Assembly: GCF_017355405.1 (NCBI RefSeq)
Contig: NZ_CP061177.1
Span: 3,532,501-3,596,500, forward strand
DNA length: 64,000 bases
Reading direction: 5' to 3'
DNA from: Roseomonas haemaphysalidis
GTDB taxonomy: Bacteria > Pseudomonadota > Alphaproteobacteria > Acetobacterales > Acetobacteraceae
Shown here piece by piece: positions 8,057-19,573 of this stretch. The position numbers and the translations under genes were made by a program. Below the pieces are notes generated by a model. That model saw nothing but the letters and a program-made list of their open reading frames with translations. It was not told where the DNA came from and ran no database searches. Each line of letters opens with the position of its first letter. Within the stretch, counting starts at the first letter, position 1.

Positions 8057-9652
8057 ATGTCCCCTGCACCGTCCAGACTGAAGACCGCCCTGCTGCTGGG
8101 CGCCGCCACGCTGGCGATGCTGGCCGCGACGCCGCTGGCGGCCCAGAACCTGACCATCGCCATCGGCGGCTCGGTCACCTCGCTGGACCCGCATTTCTAC
8201 AACGCCTCGCCCAACAACAGCGTGTCGGCGCATTTCTTCGACAAGCTGACGGAATTCGACGCCTCCACCCGCCTGCAGCCACAACTCGCCCTGTCCTGGA
8301 CGGCGGTGGCGCCGACGGTGTGGGAGTTCAAGCTGCGCCCCAACGTGCAGTGGCATGACGGCAAGCCCTTCACCGCCGACGATGTGGCCTTCACCATCGA
8401 GCGCACGCCCAACGTGCCCAACAGCCCGGGCGGCTTCGGCGGCTTCGTGCGCGCCATCCAGCGGACCGAGATCGTCGACCCGCTGACCATCCGCTTCCAC
8501 ACCGCGGCGCCCTACCCGCTGCTGCCGACCGACTTCGCCTCGGTCGCCATCATTTCCCGCCACGCCGGCACGGGCGCCGCGACGGAGGACTACAACAGCG
8601 GCAAGGCGGTGGTCGGCACCGGCCCCTACCGCTTCAGCGCCTATGCGCCCGGCACCCGCACGCAGATGACGCGCAACGACAACTACTGGGGCGGCAAGCC
8701 GAGCTGGGCGACGGTGGACTTCCGCGTCATCTCCTCGCCGCCCGCGCGCACGGCGGCGATCCTGTCGGGCGACGTGGACATCATCGACACGGTGCCCTCC
8801 TCCGACATCCCGCAGCTCGGCCGCGAAAGCCGGCTGCAGCTCACGCAGATCCAGGGCCTGCGGCTGATCTACCTGTCGCCCGACCGCAGCCGCGCCGACA
8901 ACCCGATCGACGTGACGGACAACACGGGCAAGCCGCTCGCCAGCAACCCGTTCAACGACGTGCGCGTGCGCCGCGCGCTGACCATGGGCATCGCCCGCGA
9001 CGGCCTGGCCGAGCGGGTGATGGAAAACACCGCCAAGCCCGCCGGCCAGTGGCTGCCGCCCGGCACCTATTCCTACAACGACAGCATCCAGCCGCCGCGC
9101 CTGGACATCGAGGGTGCCAAGAAGCTGCTGGCCGAGGCGGGCTTCCCGCAGGGCTTCCGCATGGTGCTGAGCACGCCCAACGACCGCTACCCCAACGACA
9201 GCAAGACCGCCCAGGCCGTGGCGCAGATGTGGACGCGCATCGGCGTGCAGACCACGGTGCAGGCCCTGCCCTGGTCCACCTTCTCCGCCCGCGCCAACCG
9301 GCAGGAATTCGGCATGCGCCTGACCGGCTGGGGCAGCATCACGGGCGAGGCCTCCTACGCCCTGGTCAACATCATGGGCACCTACAGCACCGAAACGCGG
9401 ATGGGCGCCAACAATTCCGGCCGCTATTCCAACCCGGAGCTGGACGCGCTGACGGCCAAGGCGCTGGGCACGCTGGACGACGCCGAGCGCGAGAAGCTGC
9501 TGCAACAGGCGGTGAAGCTGGCGATCGACGATGTCGCCATCATCCCGCTGCACCAGCTGGTGAACACCTGGGCGGTGCGGAAGGGGCTGGTGCACGACCC
9601 GCGCATGGACGAGCGGACGCGCGCCATGGACGTGAAGCCCGGCCAGAGCTGA
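8057..9652 (+). CDS. ABC transporter substrate-binding protein, peptide/opine type (family 5)
   Basis: 531 aa with a Sec signal peptide (residues 1-32, ending ATPLAAQ). The mature protein has the family-5 pattern: SVTSLDPHFYN, LALSWTAVAPTVWEFKLRPNVQWHDGKPFTADDVAFT, and VGTGPYRFSAYAPG. These periplasmic proteins deliver oligopeptides, dipeptides or nickel to an inner membrane ABC permease. No permease or ATPase gene is adjacent, so the partner transporter is elsewhere. A GC-rich hairpin follows the stop codon. Confidence 0.92.
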   Translation: MSPAPSRLKTALLLGAATLAMLAATPLAAQNLTIAIGGSVTSLDPHFYNASPNNSVSAHFFDKLTEFDASTRLQPQLALSWTAVAPTVWEFKLRPNVQWHDGKPFTADDVAFTIERTPNVPNSPGGFGGFVRAIQRTEIVDPLTIRFHTAAPYPLLPTDFASVAIISRHAGTGAATEDYNSGKAVVGTGPYRFSAYAPGTRTQMTRNDNYWGGKPSWATVDFRVISSPPARTAAILSGDVDIIDTVPSSDIPQLGRESRLQLTQIQGLRLIYLSPDRSRADNPIDVTDNTGKPLASNPFNDVRVRRALTMGIARDGLAERVMENTAKPAGQWLPPGTYSYNDSIQPPRLDIEGAKKLLAEAGFPQGFRMVLSTPNDRYPNDSKTAQAVAQMWTRIGVQTTVQALPWSTFSARANRQEFGMRLTGWGSITGEASYALVNIMGTYSTETRMGANNSGRYSNPELDALTAKALGTLDDAEREKLLQQAVKLAIDDVAIIPLHQLVNTWAVRKGLVHDPRMDERTRAMDVKPGQS

Positions 9653-9662
9653 GGTCGCGCGT

Positions 9663-9688
9663 CCCGGGGGCGGCGGGCCGCCCCCGGG
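9663..9688. terminator. Hairpin between convergent genes
   Basis: CCCGGGGGCGG (9663-9673) pairs perfectly with CCGCCCCCGGG (9678-9688) around a four-base loop. It lies between the stop codons of the binding-protein gene and the convergent MoCF-domain gene. There is no clear T tract, so action as a terminator is an inference from position and stability. Confidence 0.5.
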
Positions 9689-9697
9689 GCTTCCGCC

Positions 9698-10462
9698 CTA
9701 CTTCGGCTCGCCGCTCACCGGCTCGAAGCCCAGGCCGGCCACAAAGGCGGCGATCTCCGCGACCGCCGCTTCCAGCGCCGCCACGTCCGTGCCCTTGGCC
9801 ACCAGCGCCACGCCGCCGCCGGCTTCGCGGTAATACGGGTAGGAGCCGATCTCCACGGCGGGGAAGCGCTTCTGGATCTGCCCCAGCTCCTCGGCGATGC
9901 GGCCTTCCAGCAGGCCGTGCGCGTGCACCGCGCGCATCTGCACCGGCGTGCCGCCCTTCAGCGTCGGCGCCAGCTGCTCGAACATCCCCTGCATGATGCG
10001 CGGCACGCCGGCCATCACATGCACGTTGCCGATGATGAAGCCCGGCGCCACCGACACCGGATTGGCGATCAGCGTGGCGCCGCGCGGCATGGTGGCCATG
10101 CGCTGGCGGGCGGCGTTGAACTCCACCGGCGGGTCGCGGCGGGCATAGTCGGCGGCCATCAGCGCCATCGCCTCCGGATGCTGCTCCCAGGGCACGCCAA
10201 AGGCCCGGGCGATGCATTCGGCGGTGATGTCGTCATGCGTGGGGCCGATGCCGCCGGTGGTGAAGACGTAGGTGAACCGCGCCCGCACGGCGTTCACGGT
10301 GTCCACGATCACGTCCGGCACGTCCGGGATGACCCGCACCTCGCGCAGCGGAATGCCGAGCTCGCCCAGCCGCGTGCCGAGGAACTGCAGGTTGGCGTCC
10401 TTGGTGCGGCCCGACAGCACCTCGTTGCCGATGATCAGGAGGCAGGCGGTGGGGTTGGTCAT
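9698..10462 (-). CDS. Molybdopterin-binding (MoCF/CinA-like) domain protein
   Basis: 254 aa from ATG 10462; a TTG six bases upstream is less likely. The MoaB/MogA-type fold is recognisable by LLIIGNEVLSGRTKDAN at the N-terminus and by TTGGIGPTHDDIT, the molybdopterin-contacting Gly-Gly-x-Gly-Pro loop. The length fits the stand-alone COG1058 group related to the N-terminal domain of CinA; the C-terminal nicotinamide-nucleotide amidase domain is absent. A role in nucleotide or cofactor repair is possible by family but not shown here. Confidence 0.85.
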   Translation of the reverse strand: MTNPTACLLIIGNEVLSGRTKDANLQFLGTRLGELGIPLREVRVIPDVPDVIVDTVNAVRARFTYVFTTGGIGPTHDDITAECIARAFGVPWEQHPEAMALMAADYARRDPPVEFNAARQRMATMPRGATLIANPVSVAPGFIIGNVHVMAGVPRIMQGMFEQLAPTLKGGTPVQMRAVHAHGLLEGRIAEELGQIQKRFPAVEIGSYPYYREAGGGVALVAKGTDVAALEAAVAEIAAFVAGLGFEPVSGEPK

Positions 10463-10500
10463 CGGCAAGGTCCTCGGCAGGGTTCAGGACGGCGGGAGCG

Positions 10501-11529
10501 TCACAGGAAATCCCGCAGCATGGCGACCAGCGGCCGGTCGGCCGGCGGCATGGCGTAGTCGGACAGCTTGTTGGGCCGCACCCAGGCCAGCGCCTGGCCT
10601 TCGCGCGCCACCATGGTGCCGTCCCAGCGGCGGCACAGGTACAGCGGCATCATCAGATGCGCGTGGCCGAGGTCGTGGCTGGCGAAGGTGAAGGGTGCGA
10701 GGCAGGCGGCCGAAACGTCGATGTCCAGCTCCTCCTTCAACTCGCGGATCAGCGCCTCCTCGGGCGTTTCCCCCGGCTCCAGCTTGCCGCCGGGGAATTC
10801 CCACAGCCCGGCCATGGCCTTGCCCTCGGGGCGGCGGGCCAGCAGCACCCGGCCGTCGCTGTCCACCAGGGCGCAGGCGGCCACCAGCAGCAGCTTCTTG
10901 CCCGGCGGCGCCTCGGCCGCCAGCACGGGCGCGACCGTGGGGGCGGCCTGCGGCGGCGGCTCGGCCGGGGGGGCGGCCACCTCTTCCCGCCCGCCGCCGA
11001 ACAGGCGCACGGGCAGCCGCGCGCCGCGCGCCAGGAAATGCGCCTCGCCCGTGCCGACCTCCCGCAGGCCCACGCGCTTCAGCACGCCGGCCGAGCGGTC
11101 GTTGCCTTCCAGCACGCTGGCCACCACGCGGTCGATGTCCAGGTTCGCCAAACCCCAGCGGGCCAGCCGCCCGGCGGCTTCGGCCGCCACGCCGTGGCCC
11201 CAGTAGCGGCGACCGACCCAGTAGCCCAGCTCGGCCTCGCGCTCGTCGGCGCTCTTCTTCATCAGGCCGGCGCAGCCGACCAGCACTTCCTTGTCGCCTT
11301 CCTGGCCAACAATGGCCAGGTGCCAGGCCTCGCCGGCCTCGCGCTGGCGGTGGGTGGAGGCGATCCACTCGTCCGCCAGCTCGCGCGGGTAGGGAAAGGG
11401 CACGCGGGACAGCCAGCGCACCACGTCCCAGTCATTGATCAGCCGATGCAGCTCGGCGGCATCGGCGGCGCCGAGCGGGCGCAGCGTCAGCCGCTCGGTG
11501 CGGATGGGCGTGAAGGCGGGCACGGTCAT
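10501..11529 (-). CDS. GNAT acetyltransferase-Nudix (MutT-type) fusion
   Basis: 342 aa. Residues 1-178 are a RimJ/RimL-like GNAT domain (IRTERLTLRPLG start, AELGYWVGRRYWGHGVAAEAAG acetyl-CoA loop, ending KRVGLREVGTGEAHFLARG). A Pro/Ala-rich linker (about 181-208) leads to a Nudix domain whose box spans 248-270: GGKLEPGETPEEALIRELKE then ELDI, with all catalytic Glu residues. The C-terminal domain resembles MutT/8-oxo-dGTP pyrophosphatase, which cleans the nucleotide pool. The GNAT substrate is unknown. It lies just downstream of rne on the same strand, separated by a strong hairpin. Confidence 0.88.
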   Translation of the reverse strand: MTVPAFTPIRTERLTLRPLGAADAAELHRLINDWDVVRWLSRVPFPYPRELADEWIASTHRQREAGEAWHLAIVGQEGDKEVLVGCAGLMKKSADEREAELGYWVGRRYWGHGVAAEAAGRLARWGLANLDIDRVVASVLEGNDRSAGVLKRVGLREVGTGEAHFLARGARLPVRLFGGGREEVAAPPAEPPPQAAPTVAPVLAAEAPPGKKLLLVAACALVDSDGRVLLARRPEGKAMAGLWEFPGGKLEPGETPEEALIRELKEELDIDVSAACLAPFTFASHDLGHAHLMMPLYLCRRWDGTMVAREGQALAWVRPNKLSDYAMPPADRPLVAMLRDFL

Positions 11530-11547
11530 GACGGCAACCCAAGGCAC

Positions 11548-11574
11548 CCCCGCGGCGGCCAAGCCGCCGCGGGG
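11548..11574 (-). terminator. Strong hairpin after rne
   Basis: CCCCGCGGCGGC (11548-11559) pairs with GCCGCCGCGGGG (11563-11574) around a three-base loop, directly after the rne stop at 11585 and before the GNAT-Nudix start at 11529. No T tract follows on the minus strand, so it may protect the rne 3' end or attenuate read-through instead of ending all transcription. Confidence 0.45.
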
Positions 11575-11584
11575 TCTGGACGGT

Positions 11585-14500
11585 TCAGCGCTTCCACCAG
11601 CCACGCTTCTTGGGTGCGTCGGGCGAGCTTTCCACCAGCACCGGCTGCACGGGGGCGGCGGCCACCGGCTCGGACGTGGCGGAAGCCGGCTCCGCCGGCT
11701 CGGCCGGCGCCACGGGCGCGGGGGCCGGCGCCTCGCCGGACACCGTCTCGGCGGCGGCGGGCGGCGGCGGCGCGGGCTCGGCCCGCTTGGGCGCGGCACG
11801 GCGGCGGGCGGGCTTGGCGGGCGCCGCCTCCTCTGCCGCCGCCACCGTCGCCTCGGCCGGGCTGGCTGCCGGCGCGGCCTCGGCCTTGCGGCCACGCGGG
11901 GCCCGCTTCGGCTTGGCGGCCGGCGCTTCCTCCGGCGCGGACGCCTCGGCCACCGGGGGCTGGGCCAGCGGCGGCTCGGCGGCCGTGGCCGCTTCCGCCA
12001 CGGCCTTGGGCTTGGCGGCGCGGCGCGCGCGCGGCTTGGCGGGCGCTTCCGGCGCCGGCTCGGCCATGGCTTCCGGCGCCGCCGGGGTGGCTGCCACCGG
12101 CTCCGCCGCCGTCACCGGCTCCGGTGCGGGGGCCGCCACGGGCTCGGCTGCCTGGGGCTCCACCACCTGGGGTTCCACCGGAGCCGGCTGCGGCGAAACG
12201 GCCGGCTGGGCCGGACGCAGCGCCGCTTCCTCGGCCGCCGCCATGGCGTCGAAGATGTCCTCCAGCGAGCCGCCGGCGAAGGGGTTCGCCGGAGTGGGGC
12301 CGACGTAGCGGGCCGGTGCCTCGGGCGTCGGGCGTGCCGCCTCGGGCGCGCGGCTTTCATCGCGGAAGCCCTCGCTGCGGCGGCCACGACGGCGGATGCC
12401 GTCCTCACGCCGGCCACCGTCGCGGCCATCGCGGCGCGGGCCGCGATCGTCGCGCCGGCCTTCCGGCTGGCGCTCGGGCCGCGGCGCGGCCACGGGCGCC
12501 GGTGCCTCGGGCGCGGCCTGGGTGGCGGTCACGGCGTCCTCGCGGTCCACCGCCCCCTCACCCTGGTCGTCACCCTGGTCGTCGCCCGGCTCACCACCCT
12601 GGGCATCCTCGGACGCGACGTCCTGCGGCGTCATCGGGCTGCCGTCCTCGCGGCGGCCGCCACGGCGGCGGCGCCGGCGGCGGCGGCGGCTGCCTTCGCC
12701 CGTCTCGCCCTCGGCGCGGCGCGGCGGCTCGCCGTCATGCGCCGGCTCGGCTTCGGCGGCAACCGCCTCGGCCACGCGCGGCGCGGGCTCCACGGCCTCG
12801 GGCTCCGGCACGTAGGCGGGCTCGGGGGCGTAGTCCATGCGCAGCGCGGCGGGGGTGGTCGGCGCCTCGGCCACCAGCTGTGCGCGGGTGCGCTCGATGC
12901 GCAGCGCCGGCGGCAGCAGCTTGCTGTCGGGCTCGAACACCACCTGCATGCCGTAGCGCTGCTCGATCTGCGCCAGCCGGTCGCGCTTGCGGTTCAGCAG
13001 GTGCAGCGCCAGCTCCGGCGCCACGTGCACGCAGATCTCGGCGGCCTTGCGCTTGCTGCCCTCGTCCTCGATCGCGCGCAGCACCTGCAGCGCGGCGCTG
13101 TCCGGGCTGCGGACGATGCCGAGGCCCTGGCAATGCGGGCAGGTGATGAAGGAATGCTCGGTCACGCTGGGGCGCAGCCGCTGGCGGCTCATCTCCAGCA
13201 GGCCGAAGTGGCTGATGCGGCCGACCTGGATGCGGGCGCGGTCGTGCTTCAGCGCTTCCTTCAGGCGGCGCTCCACCTGGGCGTCGTTGCGGCTCGCCTC
13301 CATGTCGATGAAGTCGATCACGATCAACCCGGCGAGGTCGCGCAGCCGCAGCTGGCGGGCCACTTCCTCGGCCGCCTCGCAGTTGGTGCGCAGCGCCGTG
13401 TCCTCGATGTGCCGGTCGCGCGTAGCGCGGCCCGAGTTCACGTCAATGGAAACCAGCGCCTCGGTCTGGTTGATGACGATGTAGCCGCCCGACTTCAGCT
13501 GCACGACCGGCGACATCATCGCGTCGAGCTGCTGGTCCACCCCGTGGCGGGCGAAGAGCGAGGCGCCCTGGTCGCGATGGATGCGGATCTTGCGCTCATG
13601 CTGCGGCATCAGCATCCGCATGAACTCGCGCGCCTGGCGGTAGGCGTCCTCGCCCTCGATCTGGATGTCCTCGATGCCCGTGCTGAACACGTCGCGGATC
13701 GAGCGCTTGATGAGGTCGGCTTCCTCGTAGACCAGCGCGGGGGCGACCGATTCCATGGTGCGGGTGCGGATCTCGTCCCACAGCCGCAGCAGGTAGTCGC
13801 CGTCGCGCACGATCTCGGGCTTGGGGCGGGACGCGCCGGCGGTGCGCACGATCAGGCTCATGCCCTTGGGCAGGCCGACTTCCTGCACCGCGTCGCGCAG
13901 CCGCTTGCGGTCGCCGGCCGAGGTGATCTTGCGGGAAATGCCGCCGCCGCGCGGGCTGTTCGGCATCAGCACGGAAAAGCGGCCGGCCAGGCTGATATAG
14001 GTGGTCAGCGCGGCGCCCTTGTTGCCCCGCTCCTCCTTGACCACCTGCACCAGCATGATCTGCCGGCGGCGGATCACCTCCTGGATCTTGTAGTGGCGCA
14101 TGAAGCGCGACGGCATGCGCCGCTCGCGCTGGTCGTCACCCTCGCCCTCGTCCTTGCTGCCGCGGCCGCCGACGGTCTCGGGCGGCGGGCCTTCCTCGTC
14201 TTCCTCGGGGGCGGGCACGTCCTCGTGCGGCACCGTCGCCTCGGCGGCGGCGGCCTCAATGGCGATCAGCTCCTCAGGCGTGGCGGAACGGCTTTCCTGC
14301 TCCATCGCCATGGGCTGCGCGCGGCCGGGCCCGTTGTCGCCCTCGGGCGCCTCGGGGTGCACGTCGCCCGGCTCGACATGGCGCGGATTGGCGCCCTCCG
14401 GCTCCTCGGAAGCGGTGAAGGTCGAGGGATTGGCCTCGGGGCCCTGGGCGGCGGCGGCGCGCTCGGCCTCGTCCGCGTCGGCGATCGCCTCCAGCCGGGC

Positions 14501-14851
14501 GACCATCGCGTCGGCCTCGGCCTCGCTCACTTCCTCGCCGTCGTCGTCATCGTCCTCGGCGGCTTCGGCGGCCTGCATGTCCAGCAGGCGCTGCCGGTCG
14601 GCGACCGGGATCTGGTAGTAGTCGGGGTGAATCTCACCGAAGGCCAGAAAGCCATGGCGGTTGCCGCCGTATTCCACGAAGGCGGCCTGCAGGCTGGGCT
14701 CCACCCGCACCACCTTGGCGAGGTAGATGTTGCCCTTCAGGGGCTTCTTGTGCTCGGTCTCGACATCGAATTCCTCGAGCCGGTTGCCGTCCAGCACCAC
14801 CACGCGGGTTTCTTCCGGGTGGGATGCATCGATCAGCATGCGCTTGGTCAT
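11585..14851 (-). CDS. rne: Ribonuclease E
   Basis: 1088 aa endoribonuclease, the core of the RNA degradosome. The S1 domain is split: residues ~36-90 and ~236-285 flank an acidic insertion of about 145 residues, as in other alphaproteobacterial RNase E. Catalytic Asp460 (ALVSIDVNSG) and Asp503 (IVIDFIDME) coordinate magnesium. The zinc-link CPHCQG (Cys561, Cys564) supports tetramerisation. From about residue 660 the protein is a low-complexity tail with Arg-rich patches (RRRRRRRRGGRRE) and Pro/Ala/Glu-rich stretches, which would bind RNA and degradosome partners. A leader of about 500 bases precedes it, suggesting autoregulation. Confidence 0.96.
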   Translation of the reverse strand: MTKRMLIDASHPEETRVVVLDGNRLEEFDVETEHKKPLKGNIYLAKVVRVEPSLQAAFVEYGGNRHGFLAFGEIHPDYYQIPVADRQRLLDMQAAEAAEDDDDDGEEVSEAEADAMVARLEAIADADEAERAAAAQGPEANPSTFTASEEPEGANPRHVEPGDVHPEAPEGDNGPGRAQPMAMEQESRSATPEELIAIEAAAAEATVPHEDVPAPEEDEEGPPPETVGGRGSKDEGEGDDQRERRMPSRFMRHYKIQEVIRRRQIMLVQVVKEERGNKGAALTTYISLAGRFSVLMPNSPRGGGISRKITSAGDRKRLRDAVQEVGLPKGMSLIVRTAGASRPKPEIVRDGDYLLRLWDEIRTRTMESVAPALVYEEADLIKRSIRDVFSTGIEDIQIEGEDAYRQAREFMRMLMPQHERKIRIHRDQGASLFARHGVDQQLDAMMSPVVQLKSGGYIVINQTEALVSIDVNSGRATRDRHIEDTALRTNCEAAEEVARQLRLRDLAGLIVIDFIDMEASRNDAQVERRLKEALKHDRARIQVGRISHFGLLEMSRQRLRPSVTEHSFITCPHCQGLGIVRSPDSAALQVLRAIEDEGSKRKAAEICVHVAPELALHLLNRKRDRLAQIEQRYGMQVVFEPDSKLLPPALRIERTRAQLVAEAPTTPAALRMDYAPEPAYVPEPEAVEPAPRVAEAVAAEAEPAHDGEPPRRAEGETGEGSRRRRRRRRRGGRREDGSPMTPQDVASEDAQGGEPGDDQGDDQGEGAVDREDAVTATQAAPEAPAPVAAPRPERQPEGRRDDRGPRRDGRDGGRREDGIRRRGRRSEGFRDESRAPEAARPTPEAPARYVGPTPANPFAGGSLEDIFDAMAAAEEAALRPAQPAVSPQPAPVEPQVVEPQAAEPVAAPAPEPVTAAEPVAATPAAPEAMAEPAPEAPAKPRARRAAKPKAVAEAATAAEPPLAQPPVAEASAPEEAPAAKPKRAPRGRKAEAAPAASPAEATVAAAEEAAPAKPARRRAAPKRAEPAPPPPAAAETVSGEAPAPAPVAPAEPAEPASATSEPVAAAPVQPVLVESSPDAPKKRGWWKR

Positions 14852-15548
14852 GAACCGGGATGCTCCGTGCCGCCGGCGCTCTCAGGCGCGGGGCGGCAGC
14901 AATAGGTGGGCAGGCCCGAGAAGGCGGGATGGACGCGGCGGCGCGGCGATAGGCGGCCCATGCTGCGCGATCCGACCTCTCTCTCGGCGGGCCGGCGCCC
15001 CTGACACGGGGGCGGCCCTGTTGTCGCGCGCCAGGCGCGAACCCCGCGCGCGACCTGGGCGGCCGCAAGGCGGCACCGGCAGGCGCGGGCGGGCCGGCGG
15101 ACAGGCGCGACGCGGGCGGCGGGCCACGCATGGCCTGGGCCGCCCCGCCACACCGCTGTGCGACAACCGGTGGAGGCAAGGGCGACGCCACCCGGGCACA
15201 ACAGGAAACGGCCCCGCGCGATGGGGGACAGCCTGGCACCCGGGGCATCCTTTGCAACCGCTGCCGGCGCCACCCGGCGCCCGCCAAAGCGGGGCAGCCA
15301 TCGGTGGCCGGCGGGCGGTGACACCCGGTAAAACCTCCACCAGCGGCACTGACCGCCGGGGCAATGCACCATAGGCGTCGCGTTCCGCTTGCACAAGGCG
15401 CAGTCACATTCACATGTTACATTCGGTAAACCCATGATCCCGCTGTAATACCGTATAGGCTGCGGCCACACGGCCCTGTCGGGGGGCAGCGCCGTGCCGT
15501 GGCCGCCCGCCCCCGGCGGGCTGCCGAGACTTGTGGGGGAAACACGCC
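14852..15548. other. rne-amidase intergenic region and probable long rne leader
   Basis: About 700 bases without a credible gene separate rne (minus) and the amidase (plus). The part next to rne is very GC-rich and has many short palindromes; the part near 15380-15460 is AT-richer and holds promoter-like sequence. Open frames here have Arg/Pro/Ala-rich shadow compositions and no supporting ribosome sites. I read it as a long, structured 5' leader of rne plus divergent promoters. No known riboswitch consensus was recognised. Confidence 0.55.
15368..15396 (-). promoter_or_regulatory. Candidate rne promoter
   Basis: On the minus strand TTGTGC (15391-15396) and TATGGT (15368-15373) are spaced by exactly 17 bp. 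Transcription from here would start near 15360 and give rne a leader of about 510 bases. This is a sequence match only. Confidence 0.4.
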
Positions 15549-16325
15549 ATGCCCGATCCGTCCAGCCGCCGCCGGCTGCTGCAACTCGCCTTCGGTCTCG
15601 CCGCCGCCGGCCTTTCTTCGCCCGCCCTGGCCCAGACCCGCCGCCGCGCCGCGCCGCTGCCCCTGGTGGTGCTGGACCCCGGCCACGGCGGCAAGGACCC
15701 CGGTACCATCGGCGTGACCGGCACGCATGAAAAGCGCATCACCCTGGCCGCCGCCACCGAGCTGAAGCGCGTGCTGGAACGCACCGGCCGCTGCCGCGTG
15801 GCCATGACCCGCTCCCGCGACGCCTTTATCCCGCTGGATGGCCGGGTGGAATTCGCCCGCAAGCGTGACGCCGCACTGTTCGTGTCGCTGCACGCGGACA
15901 GCGCCCCCGGCGCCCGCGGCGCCAGCGTCTATACCCTGTCCGACCGCGCTTCCGACTCGCTGTCGGCAGGCCTCGCCAAGCGGGAAAACCAGGCGGACCT
16001 GCGCGGCGGCCTGCGCCTGCCGCCCGTGTCGCCGGAAGTGGAGCGCATCCTGTTCAGCCTGGTGCGCCAGGAAACCCGCGCCGGGTCTGACCGCATGGCC
16101 AGCTCCGTGGTGCGCGCCCTGGGCGGCGAGGTGCCCCTGCTGCCCAACACCCACCGCCAGGCCGCCTTCGCCGTGCTGAAGGCCCCCGAGATTCCCAGCG
16201 TACTGGTGGAAATGGGCTTTCTGTCCGACCGGCGGGACGAGGCGGCGCTGAAGCAGCCGGCCCACCGCGCCAAGGTGGCGCGGGCGCTGGCGCAAGGGAT
16301 TCACGGGTGGCTGGCGCGGGCGTGA
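15549..16325 (+). CDS. amiC: N-acetylmuramoyl-L-alanine amidase (AmiC-type)
   Basis: 258 aa from ATG 15549. The N-terminus SSRRRLLQLAFGLAAAGLSS looks like a twin-arginine signal, consistent with AmiA/AmiC export by Tat. The zinc amidase_3 domain follows directly: His46 in LDPGHGG, Glu61 in THEKRITL, His115 in SLHADS, and the catalytic Glu221 in VLVEMGFLSD. It would cut the peptide stem from glycan strands at division or daughter-cell separation. The usual N-terminal AMIN targeting domain is missing, so this is a short form. The exact paralogue name is uncertain. Confidence 0.88.
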   Translation: MPDPSSRRRLLQLAFGLAAAGLSSPALAQTRRRAAPLPLVVLDPGHGGKDPGTIGVTGTHEKRITLAAATELKRVLERTGRCRVAMTRSRDAFIPLDGRVEFARKRDAALFVSLHADSAPGARGASVYTLSDRASDSLSAGLAKRENQADLRGGLRLPPVSPEVERILFSLVRQETRAGSDRMASSVVRALGGEVPLLPNTHRQAAFAVLKAPEIPSVLVEMGFLSDRRDEAALKQPAHRAKVARALAQGIHGWLARA

Positions 16326-16335
16326 TGGCGATGGT

Positions 16336-16588
16336 GGCCAGGGGCGCTGCTCCTGGACCCCGCCGGGGTGGCTGAGCCACCCCGGACCCCGGCTTCTGAA
16401 AGCAGTTTCGGGCTTTCGCGATGAAGCGCGGTGCCTGCTGCCTTTTTCTTAAAATAAAGGCCACTCGCGCTGAACAGACAGCCTCCGGGGGTCATCGACC
16501 CCCGGAGCAAGATACAAAACAGATGTCGGGGTCCGGGGTGGTTCAACCACCCCGGCGGGGGTCCAGGGGGCGGCGCCCCCTGGCCTGT
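16336..16588. repeat. Long mosaic inverted repeat between amidase and secA
   Basis: Two arms of about 57 bases, around 16341-16395 and 16524-16585, are inverted copies at roughly 85% identity by eye. Each contains GGGGTGG-spacer-CCACCCC, itself palindromic, flanked by GGACCCC or GGGGTCC. The centre holds a further hairpin, CTCCGGGGGTCATCGACCCC region near 16485-16505, and AT-rich bases with AACAGACAG. It fills the gap between two convergent genes, so a bidirectional terminator or a REP-like mobile repeat is likely. Confidence 0.7.
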
Positions 16589-16592
16589 CCCC

Positions 16593-19370
<2,778 letters not shown>

Positions 19371-19573
19371 CTGTCTCAGTCTCTCCGAGGGCCCCTGCCC
19401 CGCGCCAGGGCTCGGCGCGGCGCGACCCACGGGGCGCGTGGGGGCGGGTGGCAGTCTCTGTCACGCGCACAGATAGGCTTGGGACCCGCCAGGGTCAACG
19501 AAGCGCGGTGGCAGGGCCGGGGGTATCGACTTTTCTCCCGAATTAGGAATTCATTCTAGACAGGCGGTGGCCT
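19371..19573. other. Intergenic region with base-composition shift
   Basis: The part next to secA (19371-19500) is GC-rich and presumably carries the secA promoter and leader. From about 19520 to 19565 the sequence turns AT-rich (ACTTTTCTCCCGAATTAGGA and following), marking the left edge of the atypical two-gene cassette. No repeat or attachment site was recognised. Confidence 0.4.

Noticed and set aside
8057..9652. Complete peptide ABC transporter operon
   Set aside because: Only the binding protein is present; the next genes encode unrelated MoCF-domain and Nudix proteins on the other strand.
14852..15470. Several open frames of 170-260 codons in the rne-amidase gap
   Set aside because: They are Arg/Pro/Ala-rich shadow translations of GC-rich DNA with no ribosome sites or recognisable domains, and they contradict each other in overlap.
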